Origin: Chionis minor
Taxonomy: Eukaryota; Chordata; Aves; Charadriiformes; Chionididae
Direction of reading: 5' to 3'
DNA length: 64,000 nt
Assembly: GCA_013398295.1 (NCBI GenBank)
Contig: VZSF01008496.1
Span: 124,001 to 188,000, forward strand
Numbering within the stretch: the first letter of the stretch is position 1; every line of letters begins with the position of its first letter. Shown piece after piece: positions 37,184 to 48,900 of the stretch. The translations under genes and the position numbers were made by a program. The notes below the pieces were generated by a model. It was given only the letters and a program-made list of their open reading frames with translations. It made no database searches and was not told the origin of the DNA.

Positions 37184-37406
37184 TTGTCGTACACGGTGCC
37201 GGTGCTCGGGGGTGGCGGCAGCGTGACTGTGGGGGTCTTTGTGAGGAGAGGGTGGGGCTGCCTCGGCCAGTTCCAGCTGGTTCTAGCTGGTTCCAGCCGA
37301 CCCCGCAGCTGCCACAGCCCAGCTCCTCAGCGCCCAGTGGTGGTGCCTCAGGGAAACGTAGGTAAGAAAGGGAGAAAACGCGGGAAAGGAGAGGAATGAG
37401 AGAAAA

Positions 37407-37479
37407 AGCAGGAGAAGGAGCTCTGTGAGTGCTGAGGGGGGAGTTGGGGATGAGGAGGAGCTCTGTGAGTGCTGGGGGT
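37407..37479 (+). repeat. Imperfect direct duplication in purine-rich block
   Basis: The phrase GGAGCTCTGTGAGTGCTG occurs twice about 48 bases apart, each time followed by a G-rich run. This is consistent with a local tandem duplication of roughly 50 bases. Confidence 0.65.
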
Positions 37480-37603
37480 GGTAGTGGAGGTGCCCCGTGT
37501 GTCCCAGCAGAGACTCTCTACCGGCCTCTGGGGAGACCGTGGTGGGGCAGGGAAAGGTATGGGGAGGAGAGAGCGGTGGGGTTGTTAGTACTGACCACCA
37601 CCC

Positions 37604-37640
37604 CCATTCCCTCTCCCCTGGGGAGAGGAGTTGGGAATGG
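37604..37640. repeat. Inverted repeat, potential hairpin
   Basis: CCATTCCC plus TCTCCCC on the left arm is complemented by GGGGAGA and GGGAATGG on the right arm. The two arms are separated by almost no loop, with a six-base bulge on the right side. All 15 left-arm bases can pair. Confidence 0.7.
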
Positions 37641-37690
37641 AGGAGGGAAGTTGAGCCTGGGAAAGGTGGGGGCAAGGAGGAGTAAAGTGT

Positions 37691-40600
37691 TTTTGTTTTT
37701 GAATGTCAAACTCAACATCAATTGAAAATAAGTTAATTTTCAGCAAGTCAAGCCATTTTTGCCCATGATGGCGATTGGTAAACGATATCCATGTCTTTAT
37801 CAGGATCTATGAGGTAATTTTGTCCCCCTCTCCTGTTGACTGCTGTCCTGCTAGCCAAGGGCAACTCCTCACAGCTGGGTGGTGCTTGTAGAGCACATCC
37901 AGCTTCAAAATGTGTGCTGCTTAGAAAAGGAAAACAAAAACAACCCATACCTTTCCGGAAGCGGGGCAGATTATCATAAATGCATTTTATCAGTGCTTTC
38001 AGACACCAGTGACCGCTGATGTTTATGAAGTTGAGTGTAAATGGCTTGGTATCTAATGCTGTGAAATGACCGTAGATTTGAGCGATAAGAGTACATCCAC
38101 GTTGAATGAAAATGCTTGAATGTGACTTTTAATCTTGGTGGTGCATGCTGAAATACATGCTGAAATGCTGGTCAGAGAGAATTATGTCACATGAAGAGCA
38201 TTAATTCAGAGAGAGAACAGGCCAAAGAATTGTGAAATAAACATCAATAGTGCTGTGTTCCATCACTACAGTACCCACAGGTCAGGAATCAAAAGATTTG
38301 CTGGATTATGGGCTAGACCAAATGAGCCAAGATTTCAAATGTTCTCGGTCTAAAATTGGACACTTACACTTGTCATAATATGGCTAAGGAATTAAATCTG
38401 AATGCAAATATGTATGGCAATCAATTAGTGACAATAATAAAATTATTTTTTCAATTACAGTGAGTGGATGATGTGGGCAAAGCAGAAGTAGGAGGCAGAT
38501 GTGGTACTAGAGGAAGAAGGAAAAAAAGAACTCATTTGCCAAAGGTAGGGAAGACATCCCACAAAATGTTTAGTGATGAGGGTGATTTTCCTGTGCTTAA
38601 TCAGATGTAAAATACGATGTTAAAAACCCCAATGTCATTTAAAAATCTTTTTGATGTGAATTTGAAACTGTAGTTTGATAGCTTCTCTTTAACTGGCAAG
38701 ATGTAGATTGCTATTTCATAGGAAATGGAGTGTGATTAGTAACTTTCCACAGCTGAAAACAGTAGTCAGCAGTAACTTTGAGGCTTTTCTCATCTTAGCG
38801 GCATCTGAAACAATATTCTAATGCATAGTAGCCTTGCTGGTACAAAATTCCCCATAGGTCTCTCCACAAAGTAACTTTTTCTTGTAGTCGCTGCTATGTT
38901 TCTCTCACATCATTTTTGGCAAGGACCACTTGGGGTTTTCCCTTGGTCTGTAGTCTGGGGAATGGTCTGTTTCCTAGGAGCCTCTGGAAATTTCATCTGA
39001 AAAACTCTTGTTATGTCAGGGCCTTGGGACCTGACAGTGCCTGTGATCTTTCCTGGTCTCCCAAGGGGGATTTGGAGAGCATTTTTTTTACCCATTGTAG
39101 GTAGGTTAGAGGCACGTTCTCCAAACCTTTCTGGACTGAATGTCTGTTAAATTGTTTTAAGTGGATCTTACAACCATTTGCAGTCATAACCTTTCAGTTT
39201 ATCTTCAGCTGTGCTAATATATCACCCTGGTGTAATCTATATAAATCAGGTAAATATTGATTTATAAAATTCTCAGGATTGTTCCTTGTATGGAAAAGCC
39301 CTTATGCAGTTCATAGCTTCTCCAATTGATAATTTTGCTTTGTAATTTGCAGATTGCTTTTTGTCTCAGCTGTATGCTCAGCTCAGAGCTATGTAAGACC
39401 CTACTGCCCGTCCATTTATTTTTTTCTTTACACATCTCACCAGCATGGTTCACAGTTTGGGGCCTGGAGGTGTTCCTGGCTTGTCTGATACCTATAGCTT
39501 CTGTCTATATTGTGTGGCTGATTCACAGGATTATACAATGGGAGATAAAACAGTTTGTGTTGATCGCCTCTCAGATAGCTACCTTAAATATATTTAATTT
39601 AGATTTATCTGTCTACCAGTCTGTGCAGAATATGGCATCTATTCCCATTAATTTAGGTATTCTTTATCTGATTTACAGCACATGCTTGTAATAAATGATC
39701 TCAGCACAGTTGGAGTGCACTGAACTGCAGATTAAGAGCTGGAATGAGTGGGGAAGGCAGGGACTTCATAACCTGGATTTATGGAATCAAAACTCTTTTT
39801 TGGTTTTGATTCTATAACAGAGAGCTATCTTAATTGCTTACTGTGTAACATATTCCAGCAAATTCTTTTCCAACGCCGCTGTTTTCGTATAATTAATCTG
39901 TGGTCTGTATTTTAAATAAACATCCTGCAACTTCAGCAACTGCTGGTCTATCACCTATTAAGAAGCAGTTAGGTCAAAGACTGTTTCACCATGTCTGAGT
40001 CCAGTGCATTGATGTGTTTATTAATTTTATTAGTATTTTCTTCACTGAGAGCTTTGTAAAACGCTAATTTCATTTTGATATAAATCCTCAGCCTTTCACT
40101 TCAAGCAGATAGGCTAGAGCAGAGGCAGTGACTGTGCTGCAGCCCCATCCTGCAGCCCTCTTCCCTCAGAGAGAGTTCTTTTAGTCAGTGGTGAAGCATT
40201 GCTCTTCAGTGTGTTTGTTTAGCACTTGATCTGGATTAACAACTGCGCTTCACGTTTTCTCTTAAAAGAAATGTTAATAGTCTGTGCGTAGCCTTGGTGG
40301 CACAGCAAGAATGGGGAAATAAATATTTGCAGAGCTAAATGGAGATTAGAGAACATGTGTAGTCATGCCAGCACTTAGAGCCTCTAACATGACAAGGCTT
40401 CAAAGGCTACAAATCCAGGAGGAGCTAAAGATCTGCTCAGTCACCTGGAATGCAGACAATGACCAAAAATACCATTCTGGGGTTATGAGCTAAAAGAACC
40501 TGTATTGGGTAGAGTGGTTGTGAATTTGATAATAACACAGTTGTGGGCTGCTCAGCAGGACAGTTGGATTCCTGCAGGAGCTGTAGTGTCATAAATTGAT

Positions 40601-43600
40601 GATGAGAAGCACAGCCTGACTACATTCAATAAAAATCAATTAAAGACAGAAATAGATAAACAAAAAACAATTTTGAGCAAGAGACCTTTGGAATAAAAAA
40701 ACGATTGACTTCAGTCAAACAAGAATGATGGGACAAGAGAGTCTTCATGTTCCATTTCATGTCATAGATTTCCGTTCTCTCTCTTGCTAATTCTTAAAAT
40801 TACTGCCAAAAATACTTTCAATTACAGGTTTATAAAGAGGCTGGGGTGGGTTCAGGATGCTCAAACTTTCCTCGTTCTACACTACTTCTTTTAGTTTAAC
40901 CCTCAGAGTTGAATTCATTTGTGTCAGACTTCGGATGCTGGAAAGCACTCATTAAAAGTGAGTCAGAAATAATTTGTGTTTGCCTTTCTCAAATATACCT
41001 TATGTAAAAGAAATATAATTTTAGTAAATTTAATAGTGTTTCTTTGCAGAAAAGCAAATGGATTGAAGGATTATCTAAATTGTTGCAATTGTTTAAAAGG
41101 TCATACGCTGTAGCATTTAGAGGCATACCATTCTCTTCGTCTAGAAGGCTTTCATCAACATTGCCCAAATGTACTGTATGTAACTAGTGATGCTAAAAGA
41201 CTGCGTTCACCAGCGTTTAGAAGTTGCACAGTGATTTTGACTGAGTGCAATGTAGTATAAGACTGCATGTGCTGTGTTGTAAGGACAGAATTTCCTATAA
41301 GTAGTTCCTGGTTAAGGGAAGCTGTCATAATTGCCTTTTGCAGGGTGTTTTGTTTTTCTGTCATGTTTAACCTAGCCGCATCTAAGAGAACTAAGAAAAT
41401 GAAAGTCCAGACAGACTGTACAGTCGCATACAACGTTCCAGTAAAGGCAGTGATTCTTATTTAATCCAGATCATTGTATCCATCCTCATGGTCACTAAAG
41501 AACTGGACTAATTGGTATTTCTCCCATCTGGAATTCTCTTTTTCTAGTGATTTCCCATTGTAGCACTTAGATAAATATACCTGAAGCTTAAAAACCAGAG
41601 TAACACAATCAGTTTTTATGGCCTCTCACCCTTAAACTGAGAAACATTTATCATGGACAGGACCCACAGAGGTAATGCAGCATAGCCTTAAGATAAAATA
41701 TCCTATGCTAGTTCTGTATAGCCGTAGTACTGCTGTATTTCCTGTAGAAGCACGTAATAACAAGCTAATAAATGGTGTTTAACACCTGGTTTAACACCTG
41801 GACAGTTGGTTTTTCCCTCATTAAGACAGTAGTAAACACTCATGTTCCTTTTGTGATGTCCATTACATGATAGCGGTGTACAATGTGAAACGTTTCAGTT
41901 GTGTTCTTGGAAACCCACAAATCCAGACAAATGCTTTTGTATCCTCGTTGTTTGTAACACCGCGGAAGTTCTGAAATGGCTCTATGTTAATTGGCAGTTG
42001 CCGTGCTTCTAAATGGGGATATGGAAGCTGCTAGATACGTATTTAATTGATACTGCTGTTTTGGCAACAACTTTTAAGTGAAATGCTAGAGATTAATAAC
42101 CAATTAATTTTTTTTTTGAAAACGGCTTAGGAAAGAAAACTTTTGAAGTTACTTCATTTAATTCACAAAATAAATATTTGCTTTGAAATAAAAAATGTCT
42201 TGTTTACAGTGTAAGGAGTCCACATTCAAGATGTCTTCATCTATTGTTCTTTGAAATATTTATCAAAAAGCTTTCTCAGATAAATAAAAGGCTACGGGGA
42301 TTTTGCTGACAAATGTTGCACTGTAGCCTGTTTCATGTTTGGTATTCACTGAGGGATCAGTAGCCTTCAGAAGAATTGCTCTTATAATGCAAGAAAAAAA
42401 ATTGTGTAGTTTTAACAAATTAAAAATACAGAACAGAGTGGCACAGTAAAAAGGAAAACAGCACCCAGAGCTTGTCAAATGGTCTGTTTTGGTATCCAGA
42501 GTCTCAAATTGAAAAGAGAACACAAAGAGGCAGCCACTGGTTAGCAATGCATGTAGTAAAGATTACAGTGATTTGGGTTTTAGCTAGATTTCATTCCAGT
42601 TTTCCCATGTTACTTTATTGAATTCCCAGGCTTGACTAAAAATTAATATTATTAGCATTTTTTTCCTACAAGTTTTGATACCTAGTTCAAATATTTTACA
42701 GTGTGTATATGTTGATGTATTATTCTGTGCTTCATTTTCTTCTAAAAAACAAAACAGCTTTACTTGACCCAGATGACTAATTTATCCTGTACCTAGTATT
42801 TTCCAATTAAAAACTAGTGAAAAAACCCTATCATTTTGGAAACTGCACTATGACTATGATATTAAAGGACTAAATGGAAACTACAAATATGAACTGTTAA
42901 TACCCAATATGGCATATAATTTGAGAAATGAAAAAGTAACTGCAAAGAAGTAATGGTATTACAAGATGCATACAGTTTGAGTTGTGAAATCTGGAGAACT
43001 ACTTTATGCGTTTACGAATTTTCTTGGTAAAAAGGCATTCCAGCTGCACAACTTCATGTACCCTAATTTATGGGTCTGCAATGTCTGTGGAGCTCATATA
43101 ATGTATAGGAAGAGGTAAAAGAAAAAAGCCATTAGGAGCCTAGCGAAGACTTGCCCTGGATCTCTGCGTAACCTCCCGGAGAGGTTCAGGAGACTGGATG
43201 GAGGCTTGTGAGTGGGGACCTGACTTTATCGCACTCAGCTTTCCCATGTGCCGTTGGGTGTGATGGCGTATTGAGATCGTCACCCCGACTTAGCCTGAGG
43301 CTCACCGTGAGGGAAAGCTTCAACCTTCCAAGCACAGTTTCTCCTGTGGGGACAGTCAACAAAACTGGCTGTCACAAGGGGGAAAAATCTGCATTTTTGT
43401 GCCTGCTAGTGTGGGGCCCGGCAGCCCACAAAGTACTGTTTGTGTAAAGGCTGTGATGTGTGTCTCTCTGCCACGATCACACTCGGGCTTCTTAAGGTGT
43501 AGCTACCACTTGTGTATGCTTGTGTGTAACATGACTCCTAAATGTCTCCATCCTTGAGTACAACAGCATCGCCTGCCGTTGACTGAAGTGCGGCTCCTCC

Positions 43601-45149
43601 AACACAGATACAGAGAGTAACACAATTCTGTAGGTGTGTTCAAAGAAACTTTGTTGTATGCAAAATTACTCACCTTCCTGTAAATCACATTTAATTAGCT
43701 GTGTACAGCCATTTGCCTGTCCTTCCCTGAGGGCCACTGTTTGTGGTAATGGAGATAAATGGGGGGTGTACCACACACTGGTAATGTGTAAGGGGTGATT
43801 GTAAAGAGTGGTTGTTTTGTAGAAAATACTGTGGATGTTTGACTGGATCTGTAACACATGGTGATCTGGGGTTTTAGCAAAGTGTCTCAGTCCTCCTGGG
43901 GGTTTGGCTTCATAATCTCTCAATGAAGTGTCTTCCTTCTTTAGTAGAAGTGGTTTTCTAGACAGGACTAAAGGACTTTTCCATTTTTCAGTGAAAATAG
44001 GCAGGGTCTACACTGTGAACTGAGCCATGGCGTAAGGTTACAGTTCACTTTGTTGTTTACAGCTACATAGCTGATTTTCATGCAACTTTATTGCTTATAT
44101 TGAATGTTCTATAATTATAAAGTGAGTTTAGGCAATTCTTCCAACACTATTTAGTACTGCTGATTTGTGTCAAATTTATATAGACCCCTCCAGTCATTGG
44201 ATTAAGTGCAGAATTCTGTAGCAGAACCTGTATTTTCCAGGTTCTCATAGAAAGATTGACATTTTTTGCATATTTAAATTTAATCAGTTTTTAAAAACTA
44301 GTTCTATTAAATTGTTTTTCCTTCGCAGTTCCAATTAATGAAGAGAATGGGGTTTCCTAGAGTAAAGGAGCTAATTTCTTTTTGCCTCTTAACCATTTAG
44401 CTATGAGGAATGAAAGAAATACAAATTTGAACAGTTTTCTGTAAGGAAAAAAGGTGGAATGTAGCAGCATGACAGTGATGCTAATTACAGATGAAGTAGA
44501 GAAAGGGGTTGTGTCAAATCAGTCTCAGTTGCATGACTTTGAATTTTTCATTTATGTAGAACAGTGCAATAGTGGAAGAAGTATCCCGCAGGAATATTTC
44601 TTCCAATCTGCCACTTGGAAACAAAGCTGAAGCTGTTTGGGAGTGCTCGGGCCAGGACTCATCTCTCGGAGATGCCATGTTATTGCTAGATGTTTGTTAT
44701 GTGGGATGAGCAGAATGGAGTGTTACAAAGAACTGTCTTTCACCATCTTTTTCCCCTCTGTGCTTTTGTGCAGTTGCATACACGTAGATGGATAATGTGC
44801 GTGTACAACACACAGGTCCTGCTAGCGTTTCTACCCAAATACAATCACGATATATTCTGAATGAAAAGTTTGAATGCTGTAACTGTACAGAATATAAAAA
44901 TAAGTCTGTGCCATACGTTGGAATGTCTCCATAGTTGTATAAGATTAACATGTTGATAGTATATTATTATTAGTGAGGTAATGCTGTGGGTTTAATTCTA
45001 TAATTATTAAGGTAATAGCAACATAACATTAGATGTCTTAAGCATCTGTAATTAACTTTTAGCCTTGTTTGGGTTTTTTGTATTCTGCCTATATATAATT
45101 TATGAGGGACATAGATTATTCTGATACTCTGGAGATCCTGTGATCAGTG
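37691..45149. other. Long non-coding stretch, nothing firmly identified
   Basis: About 7.5 kb of AT-rich DNA. A 121-codon + strand frame at 39326-39691 is rich in Leu, Ile, Phe and Val and looks superficially like a membrane protein, but AT-rich non-coding DNA commonly gives this and no splice or start context supports it. Other short frames are unsupported. No CR1, LTR or RNA gene recognised. Confidence 0.45.
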
Positions 45150-45590
45150 CTGGTAGAGCTGGAGGGAGCCTCAGAAAGTCAGGTAGTTCAGCCCCCTGCC
45201 CCAGCAGGAGCAATTATATCTAAACCATGCCTGACAGTTAATTAGCTAGCCTGTTCTTAAAACCCTCCTGTGATTGAGATTCCACTCTCCCTTGGCAATT
45301 GATTTCAGTGCAGAACTATCTTGACAGCTAGAAAGATTTCCCTAATGTCTAAAGTAAATTTCCCTTGCTGCAGTTTAACCCTTCCTGTCCTATCTGGTGA
45401 AGAATGGTTTTGTCCCTTTCCCTTGACAGCAACCTTTTGCATAATTGAAAGCTGTTATCATGGAAGGTTCACATCATTTTAAATTAAAAAAATCCCGGAA
45501 TCTTCAATCTTTTCTTCTAGCTCATGCTTTCTAGCTCACTGATTCTTCTTGTTGCTTCCCTCTTGGCACTTTCTGAATGACCTGCCTTAC
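45150..45590 (-). repeat. Ancient CR1 LINE 3' region
   Basis: The + strand follows the reverse complement of an old CR1 3' UTR in unbroken order: 'agctggagggagcctcag', 'cagccccctgccccagcagg', 'aattatatctaaaccatgcc', 'gagattccactctccc', 'agaaagatttccctaatgtc', 'cccttgctgcagtttaa' and 'gctcatgctttctagctc'. It ends around 'cactttctgaatgacc'. The element is in - orientation. The phrase order and spacing make this call firm despite divergence. Confidence 0.85.
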
Positions 45591-45900
45591 TGGCCTGCTG
45601 TGAAGCCTCAGACAAGCCCTGGCAGTCCTCAGCTTGGTTCTGTAGGTGGGATGGGGAAGTGCCATGGGAGCCCCCGTGGACACCCTGGGCTGGGGCAGGG
45701 ACGGGCACCTGCTGGCTGGCTTGGGGCCGCAGTGCCTGTTTGCAGGTACAGCGAGGCAGGCTCTGCAGCACACTGCAGGCCTGTGCCAATCCGCAGCACC
45801 AGTGTGGTCCCCGCTGGCTCCTGTGCCTCTGCACGGCGTTTCCCTTTGCAGAGCCGACATGCCCACTTAACCAGTTTCCTTGGAACACTTTGAAATCTAT
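45591..45900. other. GC-rich patch with overlapping frames
   Basis: Immediately right of the CR1 is a GC-rich segment open in several frames on both strands (for example 45531-45888 on - and 45549-45907 on +). Lack of AT-rich stop codons explains this. No motif, start context or splice pair supports a gene. Confidence 0.5.
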
Positions 45901-48900
45901 AGATTAAATGTACTTTGAGAGGTGTTGTAATTTTTCTCTTACAAAACCATGGGTCTGTAATTTACATCACTTTGTGTGACAAGTACAAATCAATCCACAT
46001 ACCGTAAATTTTTAAAATGTTCCTGGTTTATAATTTATATAGTTAGGGCATATTTTAAAAGGATTTATTAGGACAAAATGTCGGCAGTTAGAAAATACCA
46101 GCCCCAGTCTTTGTTTCGTCCACATGAAAAGCAGCTATAGGTCAAAATTATTTAAGTAGGACCTTGATACGCTGAGGCTGCTTGGTTTACTAGCACTGTT
46201 TGGGTTTGTGGCTTTTCCTTCTGAGCTCTATGTTGAAACCTAAGGACCTTTCTTTCACCGTTTACAGAGCTGAGGTTTTCTTATGGCCTGCTGCAAGCCC
46301 ACAGAGGTCAGTGGCAATGAGATCCAGCGATGCTTTTGAGCCTCATCTATTGCTACTTCAGTAAATCCGCTTTGGCCCCCTTGTTTCATTTGGAATTGAG
46401 CAATCCTTGCACGCAGCAGGAACAGAAGCAAATCAGTAGCCTTGACAATCCTTTTCTGATGTTTTTTTATTCATTTCTTAAGATTAAGAAGTAAATTAAA
46501 ACCATCTCAAAAACCAAAGGGAGGACCGTCTTCATTGCAGGATTTATTTATGATACATATTTTCCTGACTTCGCTATTATGTTAAAAGGAGGAGAAGTTC
46601 AGACTGTAACCGCTAGAGCCCAAATTTCTGATTACTTGTTCTCAAAAGCTTGCTGTAAACACAGTCACAAGCTGCTTGTCTCAGCAAGCAGGCCACGGGA
46701 AGGCAGAATTTTGATGAAAGGTGTAGGTTGCTAACGGCTGTGGTGTTCGCATGTTCTAGAGCGATGTAGTTTTTCAGACAGGTCAGTCAGCATCTGAAGA
46801 GTCAGTGTCCACTAAAGTTCCTCTCAACTTCACCAAAGTCTGTGCTGGCAGTTGCATACTTCGTTGTATACATATGATTATATATATATATATATATATA
46901 ACTGGATAAAGAGTAGGCAGGGAAGTCGAAAGGAAAGGAAACGTAAGAACAAAAAAGCCTGTTTCTCAGTGAAATAATAGGGTTAAGCATTGGCTCACTA
47001 TATATGCAATTTAAATATTATAAAAGACAAGTTTTTTCCATTTTAAATAGATCACAGATTATCCTGCTTTATTCATGCATCTGACACATAATAGTAACAA
47101 ATATATTAATAATTCCTGTTTTAACCTCTGGGCTTCCCAGTCTGTTTGCATATCTGCATTTTTCAACACCTCAGCATAATTAAGCACCCCAACTGCATAA
47201 TGTGCTGTGTTGGGTAAGCGTGAGAGGACATATGGTACATTTCTCCAGGAACCGAGCTCTCCATTGCTTTTATTGTTCTGTGTCACAATCTTAATGCTTT
47301 TTTAATGGAGTTTTCAGAGGGTGAACACTGTCAGCCCATCCTCTGCTATGCTTGGCATAGAGGAGTGAGAAGTATATGCTTTATGGAAGCGGGATAGAAA
47401 ATTAAAGAAGGATATCATTAAAGTATGGGAGGAAGTTTGTTGATGAAATGGTGATGCTTTCTGTTCTCAGGCATGACTTCTGCCAGTTCAGAAGTGATTT
47501 AGACTGAAAATATTTTTCATGGTGTTTATACCAGTCGGGTGACCTGCAGTAAGGAGTTGGAACAAAGTAATTCTAGAAAAAGCAGTGAAGTAGTTTGTAA
47601 ATAACTAAAATCACCGCATAACTCGTGAAGCGTTCGGATGATCCCTCTCATTTCACTGCATATTTTCTCACTTAGTTTTCATTGATAGGAAAATCAATGC
47701 TGACTTCTGAGGACTTGTATGATCTCGAATATTTCATAGACAGGCCTTATGGAACAAATCTGTTTTTAAATGAAATGATATATCTGGTTTATTTAGTTCC
47801 CTGTCCAGCAAGTCACTTAAGCTCTTGACTGCTGTTTGACACCTCATGTATTTAAAGTTCTGCTCAACTTGCTGTGTGTTGCTGGAGGGCTGCCATATTT
47901 GGTTGAATAGATCTCTTAATACATGATCGATTTTTTGTTTGTTTGTTTTTCCTTTTTCCTTGCTTTTCCTTCTTCTATTTTCTTGTACAAGTCTTGTTGC
48001 TGCTTTAGGGTGTTTTTGTTTCCTGAGCATAATGCCTCTGCCCCCGTGTTTGTAACAGGGTCTAACAACACTAAAAATATTTTACATTGCCTATACATTA
48101 GATACAAGTACGTGGAAGATGAATTTATGGCAACAGGTAAGGGTCAGAATTTCAGAGCACAGCTGCCTGACAAAACGCTGAAAGTGATTACATTTGGTGC
48201 AAAGTGAGCACGAGGTGAGAGAGCAAAACGGATTGCTTTTAATGGCTCCATGTGATATTTCTAGATTACGCTTTAGGAAAATTCACTGGACAAGCTAGCC
48301 TTCATAGCTGAAAATCACAGGTTAATTAATCAAACCTAACACACATATGTACAGACCTGTCCATAATTCTAATACAAACCGTGACTGGAGAATATAGGAA
48401 AATACCTGGGCTTGGTAAGTCTATACATAATTTGCTTGTTTGGGCAGCTCCTTATAAGCAGCAGTTACTTCGCTCTGAATCAAAAACTGACCATCTCTCA
48501 CTTGGCATTAACTGCATTGCAAATTGCTGCAATGAGGCAGAGTTAGAGAGATTAAGAATATAATTACTTAAAATTTGGATGAGAAAATGAAACAACCCAA
48601 AACAGTTATACAGGCCTTAATTTACAGACTGTGTGTAGTTAACATTTATCAATTACGTACACAAAACAGATTTAATCAAATACCAGAATAATTTTATCTG
48701 TGCTGAATGACAATTCTTAAATACGAATTAGGATGTTACCTACCCAAGATCTATTTTTAAGCATATTGCTCTTTTATTGATGAAGAGATAGAAATTTGGT
48801 GGCTAGACACCTCTCCTCCTCCCCCAAAAGGAGTGCTGATAGAGGGGGGACAATAAGTGAAGCAGTGCTGCAGAGGAGAGGTAACAAAATATTTTCTGTG

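Larger units (their letters stand above)
37184..37690 (+). promoter_or_regulatory. GC- and purine-rich block, unidentified
   Basis: This 500-base block stands out from AT-rich flanks. The first part has scattered CG dinucleotides and repeated 'gctggttc' phrases (37272-37297). It is followed by a consensus donor, TAG then GTAAGA at 37362-37367, and a strongly purine-rich tail with many G runs. Frames on both strands overlap and look like composition artefacts. It could be a small promoter and first exon, an untranslated leader of a bird retroelement, or a GC-rich unique patch. I cannot decide between these from sequence alone. Confidence 0.35.

Noticed and set aside
39326..39691. Hydrophobic 121-codon + strand frame resembling a membrane protein
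   Set aside because: AT-rich non-coding DNA readily encodes Leu/Ile/Phe/Val runs; no start context, splice sites or family match.
45517..45907. Five overlapping GC-rich frames next to a CR1
   Set aside because: Compositional artefact of a GC-rich patch; part overlaps the CR1 itself.
47734..48030. Lysine-rich 98-codon - strand frame
   Set aside because: Much of it is the complement of T-rich simple sequence; no splice support.
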